Assembly (NCBI GenBank): GCA_035711845.1
Contig: DASTBU010000113.1
Location: forward strand, 1 to 64,000
DNA: 64,000 bases
Direction: 5' to 3'
Origin: DASTBU01 sp035711845
GTDB lineage: Bacteria; Acidobacteriota; Vicinamibacteria; Vicinamibacterales; 2-12-FULL-66-21
The translations under genes were made by a program, and so were the position numbers. Of the stretch, positions 34,649-43,262 are shown one piece after another. How positions within the stretch are numbered: position 1 is the first letter of the stretch; each line of letters begins with the position of its first letter. Below the pieces are notes generated by a model, which searched no databases, was not told the DNA's origin, and saw only the letters and a program-made list of their open reading frames with translations.

Positions 34649-36561
34649 TCCGCGAGAGGGCAGTCGAACGCGCGTCTCCCGAAACGATTGCCCATCCGGT
34701 CCCGCGGTCGGTCGCTCCGGGACTGCTGCTCGCGGCGCTGGTGCTCTGTGTGTACGGCGGGCTCGCGTTGAGCGTCGATTTTCCTCGAGCGGCAGTGGCG
34801 ATTCACAGCGACGAGGCGACGTACTACATGATGGGCCACAGCCTCGCGGAAGACGGCGATTTGACCTATCGCCGCGACGATCTGCTCCGCGTCTGGCGCG
34901 ACTTCTCGACGGGGCCGTCCGGCGTGTTCCTCAAGAAGGGGCGCGACATTGTCGATGGCGGTTTGATGTTCCGCCCCCCCTTCTTCTGGACCACCACCAG
35001 GGATGATCCGGATGCCACGCGGCTCTACTACGGAAAGTCGTTTATCTATCCACTGGTCGCGTGGCCATTCGTCGAGTTGTTCGGCACCAACGGGTTCCTG
35101 CTGTTGAACGCCGTGCTGATGGCTCTTGCCGTGTGGTGCAGCTACCTCTTCCTGCACGCTCGGACGGGTCCGATGGTGGCCGTCCTGCTGGCCGGTGCGT
35201 TCGTGCTGGTGACGGTCGTTCCCGTCTACTACGTGTGGATTGCTCCGGAGCTGTTCAATTTCTCGCTCGGCCTGCTGGCGTATTTCTGCTGGCTGTACAA
35301 GGAGGTCGAGTCGCGCGAGCGGGCGCCACGCGTGATGCGATGGCTCTTCACGCCGTGGGGCGACGTCATGGCCGCCGCGCTGCTTGGAATCGCCACGTTC
35401 TCGAAGGTCTCGAATGCGGCGCTCTTCCCGCCAGTCGTGGTATGGCTCGCGTGGCGTCGCCGCTGGATGTCTGGTGCGGCCGCGGCCGCCGTGTTCGCCT
35501 TCGTCACCGGCGGCCTCTTCGCGGCGAACATGGCCATCAGCGGGGAGTGGAACTACCAGGGCGGCGACCGCAAGACCTTTTACTACGAGTTTCCCTTTCA
35601 GACCGCCGGGGCGGGTTTCGAGGGCGTGGTGCGAGCCAGGGACGAGGCGCTGACCGACGTCATCTTCAACCGTTCGGTCTTCTTCACGAACCTCGTGCAC
35701 AACGTCAAGTGGTACTTCGTCGGCCGCTACTCGGGCCTGGTCGCCTATTTCTTTCCGGCTGTCTTTGCGCTGGCTGCCTTCCTCCTCGCGAAGCGGCGCC
35801 GCCCGTTCTGGCAGTATCTCGTGCTGGCGGCAGGTATCGGCCAGATTCTGCTGTTCGTCATTTCGCTTCCCTACACGTGGTTTGGCGGAGGAGGGTCGGT
35901 CGGGAATCGTTATTTCATGGGTGCCTACGGGGTGTTCCTGTTCCTGATGCCGCCCATCTCGCGGGTCTGGATGGCGCTCGTGCCCTGGGCTGTCGGCGGC
36001 CTCTTCATGGGCAAGCTCGTGCTCAACCCGTTTGTCGCCTCGGTCCGGCCCGGTGAATACGCCGACGCCGGTCCTCTTCGTGTGCTGCCGGTCGAGTTGA
36101 GCAACGTGAACGATCTCCCGATCAACACCGACCACGCGCGCGTTCGCGTCTGGTTCGGCGATAACCCGGGAGTGGGAGATCCCGGCTTCCAGATCTACTT
36201 CCTGGACAAGAACGGCTACGGTCCGGAAGGCGACAAGAGCTTCTGGGTGAAGGGGACCTCGCGCGCCGAGTTTCTCGTGAAGGGGGACAAAGCCTTCAGA
36301 CGGCTGGTCATGATCCTGTCAGCCGGCCCCGTTCCCACCCGGGTGACGGCCCGCGTCGCGGGCCGGTCCCAGAGCCTCGCGCTCGGCGCCGGAGAATCGC
36401 AGCAGGTCTATTTCTCGCTGGGCGACGGCTATCCCTACCAGGGCCGCTGGGTGTGGACGGCATCGGTATCGAGCAGCGATGGCTTCGTGCCGCTGTTCTA
36501 CGAGCCTTCCGAGGATGCGCGGTATCTCGGGGTGCGGGTGAAGCCGATGGTCGTTCCATGA
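34645..36561 (+). CDS. polytopic GT-C-like membrane protein with C-terminal domain
   Basis: A 638-residue membrane protein with about ten helices and a soluble C-terminal region (about 475-638) that looks beta-rich (ARVRVWFGDNPGVGDPGFQIYFLD, TRVTARVAGRSQSLALG). The first loop has IHSDEATYYMMGHSLAEDGDLTY, matching the acidic first loop of GT-C enzymes, then FRPPFFW and LYYGKSFIYPLVAWPFV. ATG 34645 overlaps the GT4 stop by 4 bp; the frame is open further upstream but inside that gene. The beta domain may bind carbohydrate. It is 10 bp upstream of the last GT4. Substrates unknown. Confidence 0.65.
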   Translation: MIRERAVERASPETIAHPVPRSVAPGLLLAALVLCVYGGLALSVDFPRAAVAIHSDEATYYMMGHSLAEDGDLTYRRDDLLRVWRDFSTGPSGVFLKKGRDIVDGGLMFRPPFFWTTTRDDPDATRLYYGKSFIYPLVAWPFVELFGTNGFLLLNAVLMALAVWCSYLFLHARTGPMVAVLLAGAFVLVTVVPVYYVWIAPELFNFSLGLLAYFCWLYKEVESRERAPRVMRWLFTPWGDVMAAALLGIATFSKVSNAALFPPVVVWLAWRRRWMSGAAAAAVFAFVTGGLFAANMAISGEWNYQGGDRKTFYYEFPFQTAGAGFEGVVRARDEALTDVIFNRSVFFTNLVHNVKWYFVGRYSGLVAYFFPAVFALAAFLLAKRRRPFWQYLVLAAGIGQILLFVISLPYTWFGGGGSVGNRYFMGAYGVFLFLMPPISRVWMALVPWAVGGLFMGKLVLNPFVASVRPGEYADAGPLRVLPVELSNVNDLPINTDHARVRVWFGDNPGVGDPGFQIYFLDKNGYGPEGDKSFWVKGTSRAEFLVKGDKAFRRLVMILSAGPVPTRVTARVAGRSQSLALGAGESQQVYFSLGDGYPYQGRWVWTASVSSSDGFVPLFYEPSEDARYLGVRVKPMVVP

Positions 36562-36571
36562 AAAAGACCCG

Positions 36572-37612
36572 ATGACCAGGATCGCGGTCGTGACGTCGAG
36601 CCCGCCGATGGTCGAGGGCGGACACATGGTCATCGCGCGATCGCTCGTGCAGGCGCTCCGAGAGGCCGGGCACCATGCGGATATCGTGGTCACCCCTCAG
36701 AACCGTTTCGGCCGCCAGGCATCGTCGTATATCGCCACCTGGCTGACCGACCTCGGCACGGCAAACGGAGAGCCGATCGACCAGGTGGTCAGCCTTCGGT
36801 ACCCCAGCTATGCGGTGCGGCACCCGAAGCACGTCTGCTGGCTCAATCACACGATGCGTGAGTACTACGATCTGTGGGATCGATTCAGCGCGACGCTCAG
36901 CACCCGCGCGCGTGTCAAGGAGAGGATACGCAAACAGATCATCCAGGCCGCGGACCGCTACCTGCTCACCCGGAACGTGACGAGGCTGTTCGTGCAGTCG
37001 AAGACGATCCAGGATCGGCTTCGAATATGGCCGGAGTTGAAGTCCACGGTCCTTTACCCTCCGCCGCCGCAACGGGACTATCGATGTGACGAGTACGGCG
37101 ACTACATCTTCATGGTGTCGCGGCTGACACCGCTGAAGCGCGCCGACCTGCTCCTGCAGGCGCTGGCGACCCCCGACGGGGCCGGCATTCGGGCCGTCAT
37201 CGCGGGCGATGGAGAAGAGAGGGAGCGTCTGAGCCTGCTGATCGACAGGCTCGGGCTGAGGCATCGCGCGAGCCTGGTGGGTCCGCTGCCCGACGACATT
37301 CTCCTCGACCATCTGGCCAGGTGCCGCGCGGTCTGCTTCCCGCCGTTTCAGGAGGATTATGGGTTCGTCACGGCCGAGGCCTTCGCGTCGGGCAAGCCGG
37401 TCGTGACTTGCCGCGACAGCGGCGGCCCCGCCGAGCTCGTACGCGACGGACTGCAGGGGCTGGTCTGCGACCCCACGGCTCCGGCGCTCGCCGCGGCGCT
37501 GCGGCGATTGATGAAAGATCAGACGCTCGCTCAGACGATGGGCGCCGAGGCCCGGCGGTCCGCCGCGCAACTGAGCTGGGCCGACGTGGTTCGGCAGCTG
37601 ACAGGCGGATAA
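36572..37612 (+). CDS. GT4 glycosyltransferase
   Basis: A 346-residue GT-B glycosyltransferase of family 4. It starts IAVVTSSPPMVEGGHMVIA and has VSRLTPLKRADLLLQAL, VIAGDGEERERL, a SLVGPLPDDILLDHLARC strand and FPPFQEDYGFVTAEAFASGKPVV (E-x7-E donor motif), then TCRDSGGPAELVRDG. It is the last gene of the operon before a tract of 7-bp repeats. The start ATG 36572 follows the previous stop by 10 bp. Donor and acceptor are unknown. Confidence 0.87.
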   Translation: MTRIAVVTSSPPMVEGGHMVIARSLVQALREAGHHADIVVTPQNRFGRQASSYIATWLTDLGTANGEPIDQVVSLRYPSYAVRHPKHVCWLNHTMREYYDLWDRFSATLSTRARVKERIRKQIIQAADRYLLTRNVTRLFVQSKTIQDRLRIWPELKSTVLYPPPPQRDYRCDEYGDYIFMVSRLTPLKRADLLLQALATPDGAGIRAVIAGDGEERERLSLLIDRLGLRHRASLVGPLPDDILLDHLARCRAVCFPPFQEDYGFVTAEAFASGKPVVTCRDSGGPAELVRDGLQGLVCDPTAPALAAALRRLMKDQTLAQTMGAEARRSAAQLSWADVVRQLTGG

Positions 37613-37731
37613 TAATGCTGAAGGCTGAATGCTGAATGCTGAAGGCGAAGGCTGAAAGCTGAAGGCTGAAGCTGACTGCCGACTTGGACGGCTGGCTGAG
37701 ACTGACGACCACCGACTGACGACTGACGACT
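37613..37731. repeat. heptamer tracts: GCTGAAT/G then CGACTGA
   Basis: Two simple tracts fill the gap before ttcA. Positions 37617-37676 hold imperfect 7-bp units of the type GCTGAAG/GCTGAAT. Positions 37697-37731 hold several CGACTGA units reaching to the ttcA start codon. The same GCTGAAT-type tract recurs at 41592-41690 (reverse orientation) and 56555-56610. Confidence 0.85.
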
Positions 37732-38550
37732 ATGTCTTATTCCTCCCCCTTGGAAGCCCGGATCGCGAAAAAGGTGACCAAGGCGATCGCCGACTACTCC
37801 CTGATCGAGGATGGCGACCGGGTCATGGTCGGTCTCTCCGGCGGAAAGGACAGCTGGGCGCTGATCCAGATCCTCGAGGTGCTGCGCAAACGCGCGCCGA
37901 TCGACTTCTCGCTGGTTGCGGTCACCGTCGATTCCGGTTACGACGGCTATCGCCACGACCTGATCTCGCGGACCTGCCAGGAGCGTGGCTGGGAGCACCG
38001 CATCGTCCACACGGAGATTGGCGAGGTGATGGAGGATCTGCTCGACGACAACGCGACGCCCTGTTCGCTCTGCGCCCGGTTCCGCCGCGGCGTCCTGTAC
38101 CGGCTCGCGAGCGAGGTCGGGGCGTCGAAGATCGCGCTCGGTCATCACCTGGACGATTTCGTCGAAACCCTGTTGTTGAACCTGTTCTTTGCCGGCACGC
38201 TGAAGGCGATGCCGGCGCGGCTGGTGTCCGACAACGGCGCGCACGTCGTGGTGCGCCCGCTCGTCGGCGTGACCGAATCGGAGGCGCGAAGCTATGCGAA
38301 GCAGCAGCAGCTTCCGATTGTCGGGTGCTGTTGTCCGGCGTGCGGCGACCTCGGCCTGCAGCGTCAGCGGGTCAAGCGCCTGATTGCCGAGCTCGAGGTC
38401 GAGCACCCCGAGGTCAAGAGCTCGATGATTCGTGCCATTGCGAACGTCGCGCCTCGACATCTGCTGGACCGGCGGCTCAACCCGCTGCCGGAGTTGAGAG
38501 ACGCCGCGCACCGGTCCGGCGCCGTCCCGCTTCCGCTGATCCAGCGCTGA
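37732..38550 (+). CDS. ttcA: tRNA-cytidine(32) 2-sulfurtransferase
   Basis: A 272-residue PP-loop enzyme. SGGKDS (36-41) is the ATP-pyrophosphatase loop, Cys111 and Cys114 in the CSLC motif and a later CCCPACG fit the 4Fe-4S ligands of TtcA, which thiolates C32 in certain tRNAs. GHHLDDFVETLLLNL is a further family motif. Only 4 bp separates it from the dtd gene, so these two tRNA-quality genes form a small operon. ATG 37732 follows directly after the CGACTGA repeats. No Shine-Dalgarno was seen, so the start depends on conserved N-terminal length. Confidence 0.92.
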   Translation: MSYSSPLEARIAKKVTKAIADYSLIEDGDRVMVGLSGGKDSWALIQILEVLRKRAPIDFSLVAVTVDSGYDGYRHDLISRTCQERGWEHRIVHTEIGEVMEDLLDDNATPCSLCARFRRGVLYRLASEVGASKIALGHHLDDFVETLLLNLFFAGTLKAMPARLVSDNGAHVVVRPLVGVTESEARSYAKQQQLPIVGCCCPACGDLGLQRQRVKRLIAELEVEHPEVKSSMIRAIANVAPRHLLDRRLNPLPELRDAAHRSGAVPLPLIQR

Positions 38551-38554
38551 GGGG

Positions 38555-39004
38555 ATGCGAGCGGTCGTACAACGGGTCGGCTCAGCCTCGGTCAGCGTGG
38601 CCGGTGACATCGTCGGACGCATCGGCTCCGGCCTTCTGGTCTTCGTGGGCATTGCCGGTACGGATGGCCCCGAGGACGTCCACTACATCGGGTCCAAGAT
38701 CTGCGACCTCCGCATCTTCGCCGACGAGAACGGCCGAATGAACCGTTCGGTCATCGAAGCCGGCGGCGCACTGCTCGTCGTGTCGCAATTCACGCTTGTG
38801 GCCGACTGCCGGAAGGGCCGCCGGCCTTCCCTGGATGGCGCCGCGCCCCCGGCGCTGGCCGAAGCGCTCTACGACGACTTGATCCGAGGCCTGCGGGAGA
38901 GAGGGCTCCCGGTTGCGACAGGGGTCTTTCAGGCTCACATGGAGGTGGCGCTGGTCAACGACGGCCCCGTCACGATGCTCCTGGACAGCCGGCGCGTGTT
39001 CTGA
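38555..39004 (+). CDS. dtd: D-aminoacyl-tRNA deacylase
   Basis: A 149-residue protein matching DTD across its full length. It has the N-terminal MRAVVQRV, the catalytic SQFTL (77-81) and the NDGPVT (135-140) form of the NxGPxT motif that gates out L-aminoacyl substrates. It removes D-amino acids from mischarged tRNA, and Gly from tRNA-Ala. It lies 4 bp after ttcA. The length is normal and both motifs are intact, so it should be active. Confidence 0.95.
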   Translation: MRAVVQRVGSASVSVAGDIVGRIGSGLLVFVGIAGTDGPEDVHYIGSKICDLRIFADENGRMNRSVIEAGGALLVVSQFTLVADCRKGRRPSLDGAAPPALAEALYDDLIRGLRERGLPVATGVFQAHMEVALVNDGPVTMLLDSRRVF

Positions 39005-39044
39005 CAGTCCATCTCGGATGGGCAGCGAGGAGAGGTTTTCACAG

Positions 39045-39887
39045 ATGCGGAAGACGATCGTTCTGAGCCTGTGCGTCTGGATGACGGCGACACGCGCATC
39101 CGCGCAGCAGCGGCCGCTCGTGACCGAGGATCCGGAGACGATTGGCTCCGGCATCATCCTCATCGAGGGCGGTCTCGACTACCAGCGCGACCTGTTCTAC
39201 CCGACCTCCGGGTTGACGGGCAATCTGCTGCGGCTGCCCCTGTTGGGTGTGAGTTTCGGGTTGGGCTCCATTGCGGAGCTCCAGATCGACGGTGGCTTCT
39301 ACAATCGGCTGTCGGTCACCTCACGCGCGCGCGCGCCGCTGGCCAACGAGCTGACGTTTACCGGAGACAGCACGACTGACATCGAAGACCTGGTGATTGC
39401 GACGAAAATCCGTCTTGTCAGCGAGGCGCCGGGCCGTCTGGCGTTGGGTCTGCGGCTCGCGACCCGCCTGCCCAACGCCAGCACCGAGAGCGGGATCGGG
39501 CTGGACACCACCGACTTCTTCATGTCCTTCCTCGCCGGCAAGACGGTCGAATCCATTCGGATCGTCGGAAATCTGGGGCTGGGCATCCTCACCGATCCTA
39601 CGCGAGGGTTCCGACAGAACGATGTCATCACTTACGGGTTCTCGCTTGCACGAGCGGTTCAAGAAGGCGTCGAGATCGTCGGCGAGGTCAACGGGCGATG
39701 GCAGACGCGTGAGCACGACACCCCACCCGGCACCGAGAGCCGTTCCGTACTGCGCGCCGGCGGCCGCTTCACGCGCGGCACCGTCCGAGTCGACGGCGGC
39801 CTGATCCTCGGCCTCACGTCCCGCGATCCCAGCATCGGCTTCACTGCCGGCCTAACCTGGGTCTTCCGCGGCTTCACCGTGCCCTAG
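39045..39887 (+). CDS. outer-membrane beta-barrel/porin-like protein
   Basis: A 280-residue exported protein (signal MRKTIVLSLCVWMTATRASA). The mature part is a series of amphipathic strands (IELQIDGGFYNRLSV-type, ALGLRLATRLP, IRIVGNLGLGIL, ITYGFSLARAV, VRVDGGLILGL), ending FTAGLTWVFRGF, consistent with an outer-membrane barrel of the transporter/DUF3187 style. A strong AGGAGAGG (39028-39035) is 9 nt before ATG 39045; longer upstream starts overlap dtd and are rejected. It is monocistronic and convergent with the GlpD-like gene. Cargo unknown. Confidence 0.75.
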   Translation: MRKTIVLSLCVWMTATRASAQQRPLVTEDPETIGSGIILIEGGLDYQRDLFYPTSGLTGNLLRLPLLGVSFGLGSIAELQIDGGFYNRLSVTSRARAPLANELTFTGDSTTDIEDLVIATKIRLVSEAPGRLALGLRLATRLPNASTESGIGLDTTDFFMSFLAGKTVESIRIVGNLGLGILTDPTRGFRQNDVITYGFSLARAVQEGVEIVGEVNGRWQTREHDTPPGTESRSVLRAGGRFTRGTVRVDGGLILGLTSRDPSIGFTAGLTWVFRGFTVP

Positions 39888-39957
39888 ACTCTGCACGTCG
39901 CGCCTCGCACGTGGCACGTCGCACGTGACAAGTAGCACGTGGCACGTCGCACGTGAT
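39888..39957. repeat. CACGTG-rich direct repeats between convergent genes
   Basis: Two identical 22-bp units (39907-39928 and 39935-39956; GCACGTGGCACGTCGCACGTGA) with a degenerate copy before them fill the gap between the barrel gene and the convergent GlpD-like gene. The units are rich in the palindrome CACGTG. Because the flanking genes converge, they could act in transcription termination or be a mobile-repeat relic. Confidence 0.75.
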
Positions 39958-41577
39958 TCAGACGCGATACACCTCCCTCACCCCCGCTATCTCCGCCTCC
40001 CTCCGCGCCTCGTCCCACCCGAGCTCGGTTGCGGCAGTGCGCGCGCACGTCGCGAGTGCGGTCTCGCTCGGACACTCCAGGGCACCGAGGCCGGTGCGCC
40101 GAATCACGATGTCAGAGAGCCGCACGGCCTGCTCGCTCCAAATGGCGTGGACGATCTCGGCGCCGATCGTCTGCGAACCTGGTGCGACCGCGTCGCGGAG
40201 GTCGGGACGATCGCGGGTGAGCCGGAGGATGGCGGCGGCGGCTTCGCCGTATTTGGTGATGAGGTGGCGAATCGTGGGCAGCGGCACCTCCAGCCCCAGT
40301 GTCCTACCGGTTTCGATCGCCAGGGCCTCGTGATCGGCGATCCCCGCACCCGGGAGCACCGTCGTCGCGGTTCGCGACTGAGGGAGCCGTCGGTGGAGCC
40401 GGCGGGCAATGGCATCGACAACGCGCTCCGCGAGACCTCGCGCTGTCGTGTACTTGACCCCGACCACGGTGACGGCGCCCTCGGCATTGTCGGCCGCGTG
40501 GTCGAGGATTTGGGGCGCTGGCTGGAGTTCCGCACGTCCCTCACGTCCTGCAACCGCCGGAACCAGTCCTCGGTGCACCAGCGTGACCTCGGACCTCGTC
40601 AACGCGAGCGTGGGAAAGGCGTCGTTCACTTCGCGAAGCCATCCCTCCAGCTCGCTGGAGGTGACGCCTGAGGCCTCGGGCTGCACGAAACCCGGCGACT
40701 GCAGAGTGCCGATGAGGGCGCGTCCCTGCCATGGCACGAGCGTCAGCATCCGGCCGCCTGGTCCGGGTGCTGCCAGCGCGATATCCTTCGCGTGCCGCGA
40801 TGTGACGAGATTGGCGGCTTTGAGCAGCGGAAACGCGCGCTTCGCGCCGAGCAGGGCCGCGAGCTGACCGGCACGAGCGCCGGCGGCATTGACCGTCATC
40901 CGCGCCCTGATCGGGAAGGTGGCGCCGCTCAACCGGTCGGTGACCTGCATGCCCGCGATGCGCGTGCCCTCGCGGATGGGCGCCACCGCCTCGGCGTAAT
41001 TCGCGAGATCTGCTCCCGCCCTGTCAGCCGCTGCGGCGAACGCAAACGTGAGACGATCGGCTTCGACCATCTGGTAGTCGTACCATTGAGCCGCGCCGGT
41101 CAGGCCTTCCTGCCGAATGCCCGGGAACAGTTTGAGCGCAGCCGCCTTCGAGATCAGGCGCGGGGCGGGCAGGTGCAGTTCCGGCTCCACGCCGTCGTTT
41201 CGATGCCGGCCAAGCCACCGATCGATCCTGAACGCTGCCCGGAGCGCCGTCCGTCCCCGCCAGACCGATGAATACGTGCCGACGATGAACGGCAGCGGAC
41301 GAAGGAGCCAGGGTGCGATGCGCGCCAGGGCGCGGCGCTCGTAGATCGCCTCGCGCGCGCGATCCAGCCGGGCGGACTGCAGCGAACGGAGCCCGCCGTG
41401 GGCGGTTCTCTGATGGTTGAACGAGATCCCGCTGCCGTAGTCGGCCGCTTCGACCAGCGCGGTTCGGAGGCCGCGGCTGGCTGCCCCGTACGCGATCGTG
41501 AGGCCGTGGATGCCGCCGCCCACGACCAGAAGGTCGTAGTCGGATGCTGCCAGGTGTGCGAGATTGCGCGGGCGCAT
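39958..41577 (-). CDS. glpD: FAD-dependent glycerol-3-phosphate dehydrogenase
   Basis: A 539-residue GlpD/GlpA-family flavoenzyme that oxidises sn-glycerol-3-phosphate to dihydroxyacetone phosphate and feeds quinones. The FAD site is LLVVGGGIHGLTIAYGAASRG (glycines at 20-25) with LVEAADYGSG. HGGLRSLQ, an NAAGARAGQLA block and LVHRGLVPAV match the GlpD core. The C-terminal domain (about 400-539; ALECPSETAL, REAEIAGVREVYR) is the DAO_C cap. No glpF or glpK is nearby. Upstream is a 120-bp gap filled with GCTGAAT-type repeats. The symbol is given for the family; GlpD-like enzymes with other substrates exist. Confidence 0.85.
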   Translation of the reverse strand: MRPRNLAHLAASDYDLLVVGGGIHGLTIAYGAASRGLRTALVEAADYGSGISFNHQRTAHGGLRSLQSARLDRAREAIYERRALARIAPWLLRPLPFIVGTYSSVWRGRTALRAAFRIDRWLGRHRNDGVEPELHLPAPRLISKAAALKLFPGIRQEGLTGAAQWYDYQMVEADRLTFAFAAAADRAGADLANYAEAVAPIREGTRIAGMQVTDRLSGATFPIRARMTVNAAGARAGQLAALLGAKRAFPLLKAANLVTSRHAKDIALAAPGPGGRMLTLVPWQGRALIGTLQSPGFVQPEASGVTSSELEGWLREVNDAFPTLALTRSEVTLVHRGLVPAVAGREGRAELQPAPQILDHAADNAEGAVTVVGVKYTTARGLAERVVDAIARRLHRRLPQSRTATTVLPGAGIADHEALAIETGRTLGLEVPLPTIRHLITKYGEAAAAILRLTRDRPDLRDAVAPGSQTIGAEIVHAIWSEQAVRLSDIVIRRTGLGALECPSETALATCARTAATELGWDEARREAEIAGVREVYRV

Positions 41578-41591
41578 CAGGGAATGCGGGG

Positions 41592-41690
41592 TCCTTCAGC
41601 CATCAGCCTTCAGCGTTAAGCCTTCAGCATTCAGCATTCAGCCTTCAGCCTTCAGCATTCAGCCTTCAGCATTCAGCCTTCAGCATTATA
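41592..41690. repeat. heptamer tract (TTCAGCC/TTCAGCA), reverse orientation
   Basis: About 13 imperfect 7-bp units of TTCAGCC/TTCAGCA lie between the divergent GlpD-like and methyltransferase genes. On the opposite strand they read GCTGAAG/GCTGAAT, as at 37617 and 56555. The tract ends in a TATA-like motif: TATAGT (41687-41692) on the plus strand and TATAAT (41690-41685) on the minus strand, so both divergent promoters may sit at its edge. Confidence 0.85.
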
Positions 41691-41700
41691 GTAGTGTCTC

Positions 41701-42474
41701 GTGCCATCACCGGCTGCGCCTACAACAGACGATGTTCGCGAGTACTGGAATCGCCACATCCATGATCTCGAGATCACGAAGCACCCGGTAGGGTCCCCGG
41801 GGTTTTTCGCCGATCTCGATCAGTACCACTTCGAGAAGCTGCACCATCTGCTGCGGCTCGTCGATTTCGACGGGTATCGGGGCAAGCAGGTGCTCGACGT
41901 CGGATGCGGGGCCGGGACGGACCTCGTCCGGTTTGCGCGCGGCGGCGCGCGTGTCACGGGTGTGGATGTGTCCTCGTCGGCGATCGCGCTCGCGCGCGAG
42001 AACTTCGCGCAGCAGAAGCTCGATGCGGACCTTCGCGAAATCGATGGCGAGCGGCTTCCGTTTCCCGACGCGTCGTTCGATGTGGTCTTCGCGCACGGAG
42101 TCGTCCAATATGCCGCCAACGATCGCGCCGTGGTGGAGGAGTGCCGGCGCGTCCTGAAGCCGGGTGGCGAGGCGGTTTTTCAGGTGTACAACCGTATCTC
42201 CTGGCTGAACGCGCTGTCGAAGCTGATGAAGGTCGGCCTCGAACACGAGGACGCACCGGTGCTGAGAAAATACAGCGCGTCCGAGTTTCGCTCGCTGCTG
42301 ACAGGATTCCGCGAGGTCCGTGTCGTCGAGGAGCGCTTTCCGGTCGAGTCGCGGCTGCACCGGGGCTGGAAGGGCTTTGCCTTCAATACTTTCTTCGTCG
42401 GGGCCTTCAACGCGCTCCCGCGATCGCTGGTCCGCCGGTTTGGCTGGCATCTTCTCGCGTTCTGCAGGAAATGA
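41701..42474 (+). CDS. class I SAM-dependent methyltransferase
   Basis: A 257-residue methyltransferase with motif I VLDVGCGAGTDLVRFARGG, then VTGVDVSSSAI, GERLPFPDASFDVVFAHGVVQYA and ECRRVLKPGGEAVFQVYN, the Methyltransf_11 order. GTG 41701 is the start. Its end overlaps dapF by 4 bp (ATGA), so it is co-translated with a lysine/peptidoglycan precursor gene and a transporter. There is no obvious functional tie. It may methylate a small molecule or a quinone-like lipid. The substrate is unknown. Confidence 0.82.
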   Translation: MPSPAAPTTDDVREYWNRHIHDLEITKHPVGSPGFFADLDQYHFEKLHHLLRLVDFDGYRGKQVLDVGCGAGTDLVRFARGGARVTGVDVSSSAIALARENFAQQKLDADLREIDGERLPFPDASFDVVFAHGVVQYAANDRAVVEECRRVLKPGGEAVFQVYNRISWLNALSKLMKVGLEHEDAPVLRKYSASEFRSLLTGFREVRVVEERFPVESRLHRGWKGFAFNTFFVGAFNALPRSLVRRFGWHLLAFCRK

Positions 42475-43262
42475 GACTGGTCAAGGCGCACGCGTTCGGT
42501 AACGATTTCCTGCTGGCCGACAGCGGCCAGGTTCCGCCCGGCACGGACCTGGCGACGCTCGCCCGTCTGGTCTGCGCGAGGCATCGCGGCATCGGCGCCG
42601 ACGGGCTCATCGTTTTCGACCTGACCGAGTCCGGCGCGTCAATGCGGCTCCTCAACGCGGACGGGAGCCCCTCCGAGATTTCCGGCAACGGTGTTCGCTG
42701 CCTCGCCGCCTGGATCGCCGCGAGCCGCAACCTCCCTACGGGCAGCGTCGTCGCGATCGAGACCGATGCCGGATCCAAGCAGCTGGAGCTGTTGAAGCGT
42801 TCCGACACCGAGGCCGCGTTCTGCGCGGCCATGGGGCAGCCGCAGCAGATCGAGCGTCTCGCCCTGACCGTGTGCAGCCAGGTCGTCAGCGCCGTCACGC
42901 TCCGCGTTGGCAACCCGCAGTGCGTCGTGCTCGGCCCGGTGACGGCTGAACGGCTGCACACGATCGCGGCCGGCCTCGCCACGCATCCGCATTTTCCCGA
43001 GGGCACCAACGTGGAGCTGGCCACCGTGGAGACCCGCGACCGGATCCGGATTCTCATCTGGGAGCGAGGCGTGGGGCCGACGGAGGCGTCCGGCACGGGG
43101 GCCTGCGCGGCGGCGGTCGCGGCCATCGAGTTCGGCGGCGCATCGCGGGATGTGCAGGTCGTCTCGCCGGGCGGGACGCAGCGCGTGGAGTGGCGCCCCG
43201 ATGGTCTCTATCTCACCGGGACGGCATCCCTGATCGCCGACATCCTCTGGGGAGAGCGGTGA
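42471..43262 (+). CDS. dapF: diaminopimelate epimerase
   Basis: A 263-residue DapF, which interconverts LL- and meso-diaminopimelate for lysine and peptidoglycan synthesis. The two catalytic cysteines are visible as Cys77 in SGNGVRC and Cys212 in SGTGAC. KAHAFGNDFLL, LLNADGSPSEISGNG, VGNPQCVV and GTNVEL are family motifs. The start ATG 42471 overlaps the upstream methyltransferase stop, and its stop overlaps the transporter start (GTGA); a longer upstream frame is ignored for this reason. Intact and of usual length. Confidence 0.95.
   Translation: MRLVKAHAFGNDFLLADSGQVPPGTDLATLARLVCARHRGIGADGLIVFDLTESGASMRLLNADGSPSEISGNGVRCLAAWIAASRNLPTGSVVAIETDAGSKQLELLKRSDTEAAFCAAMGQPQQIERLALTVCSQVVSAVTLRVGNPQCVVLGPVTAERLHTIAAGLATHPHFPEGTNVELATVETRDRIRILIWERGVGPTEASGTGACAAAVAAIEFGGASRDVQVVSPGGTQRVEWRPDGLYLTGTASLIADILWGER

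Noticed and set aside
34339..36135. 598-codon minus-strand frame opposite the GT-C-like gene
   Set aside because: Glu/Arg/His-rich antisense product with no signal or domain.
37613..37731. CRISPR array
   Set aside because: Units are 7 bp with no spacers and no cas genes nearby; simple tandem repeats.
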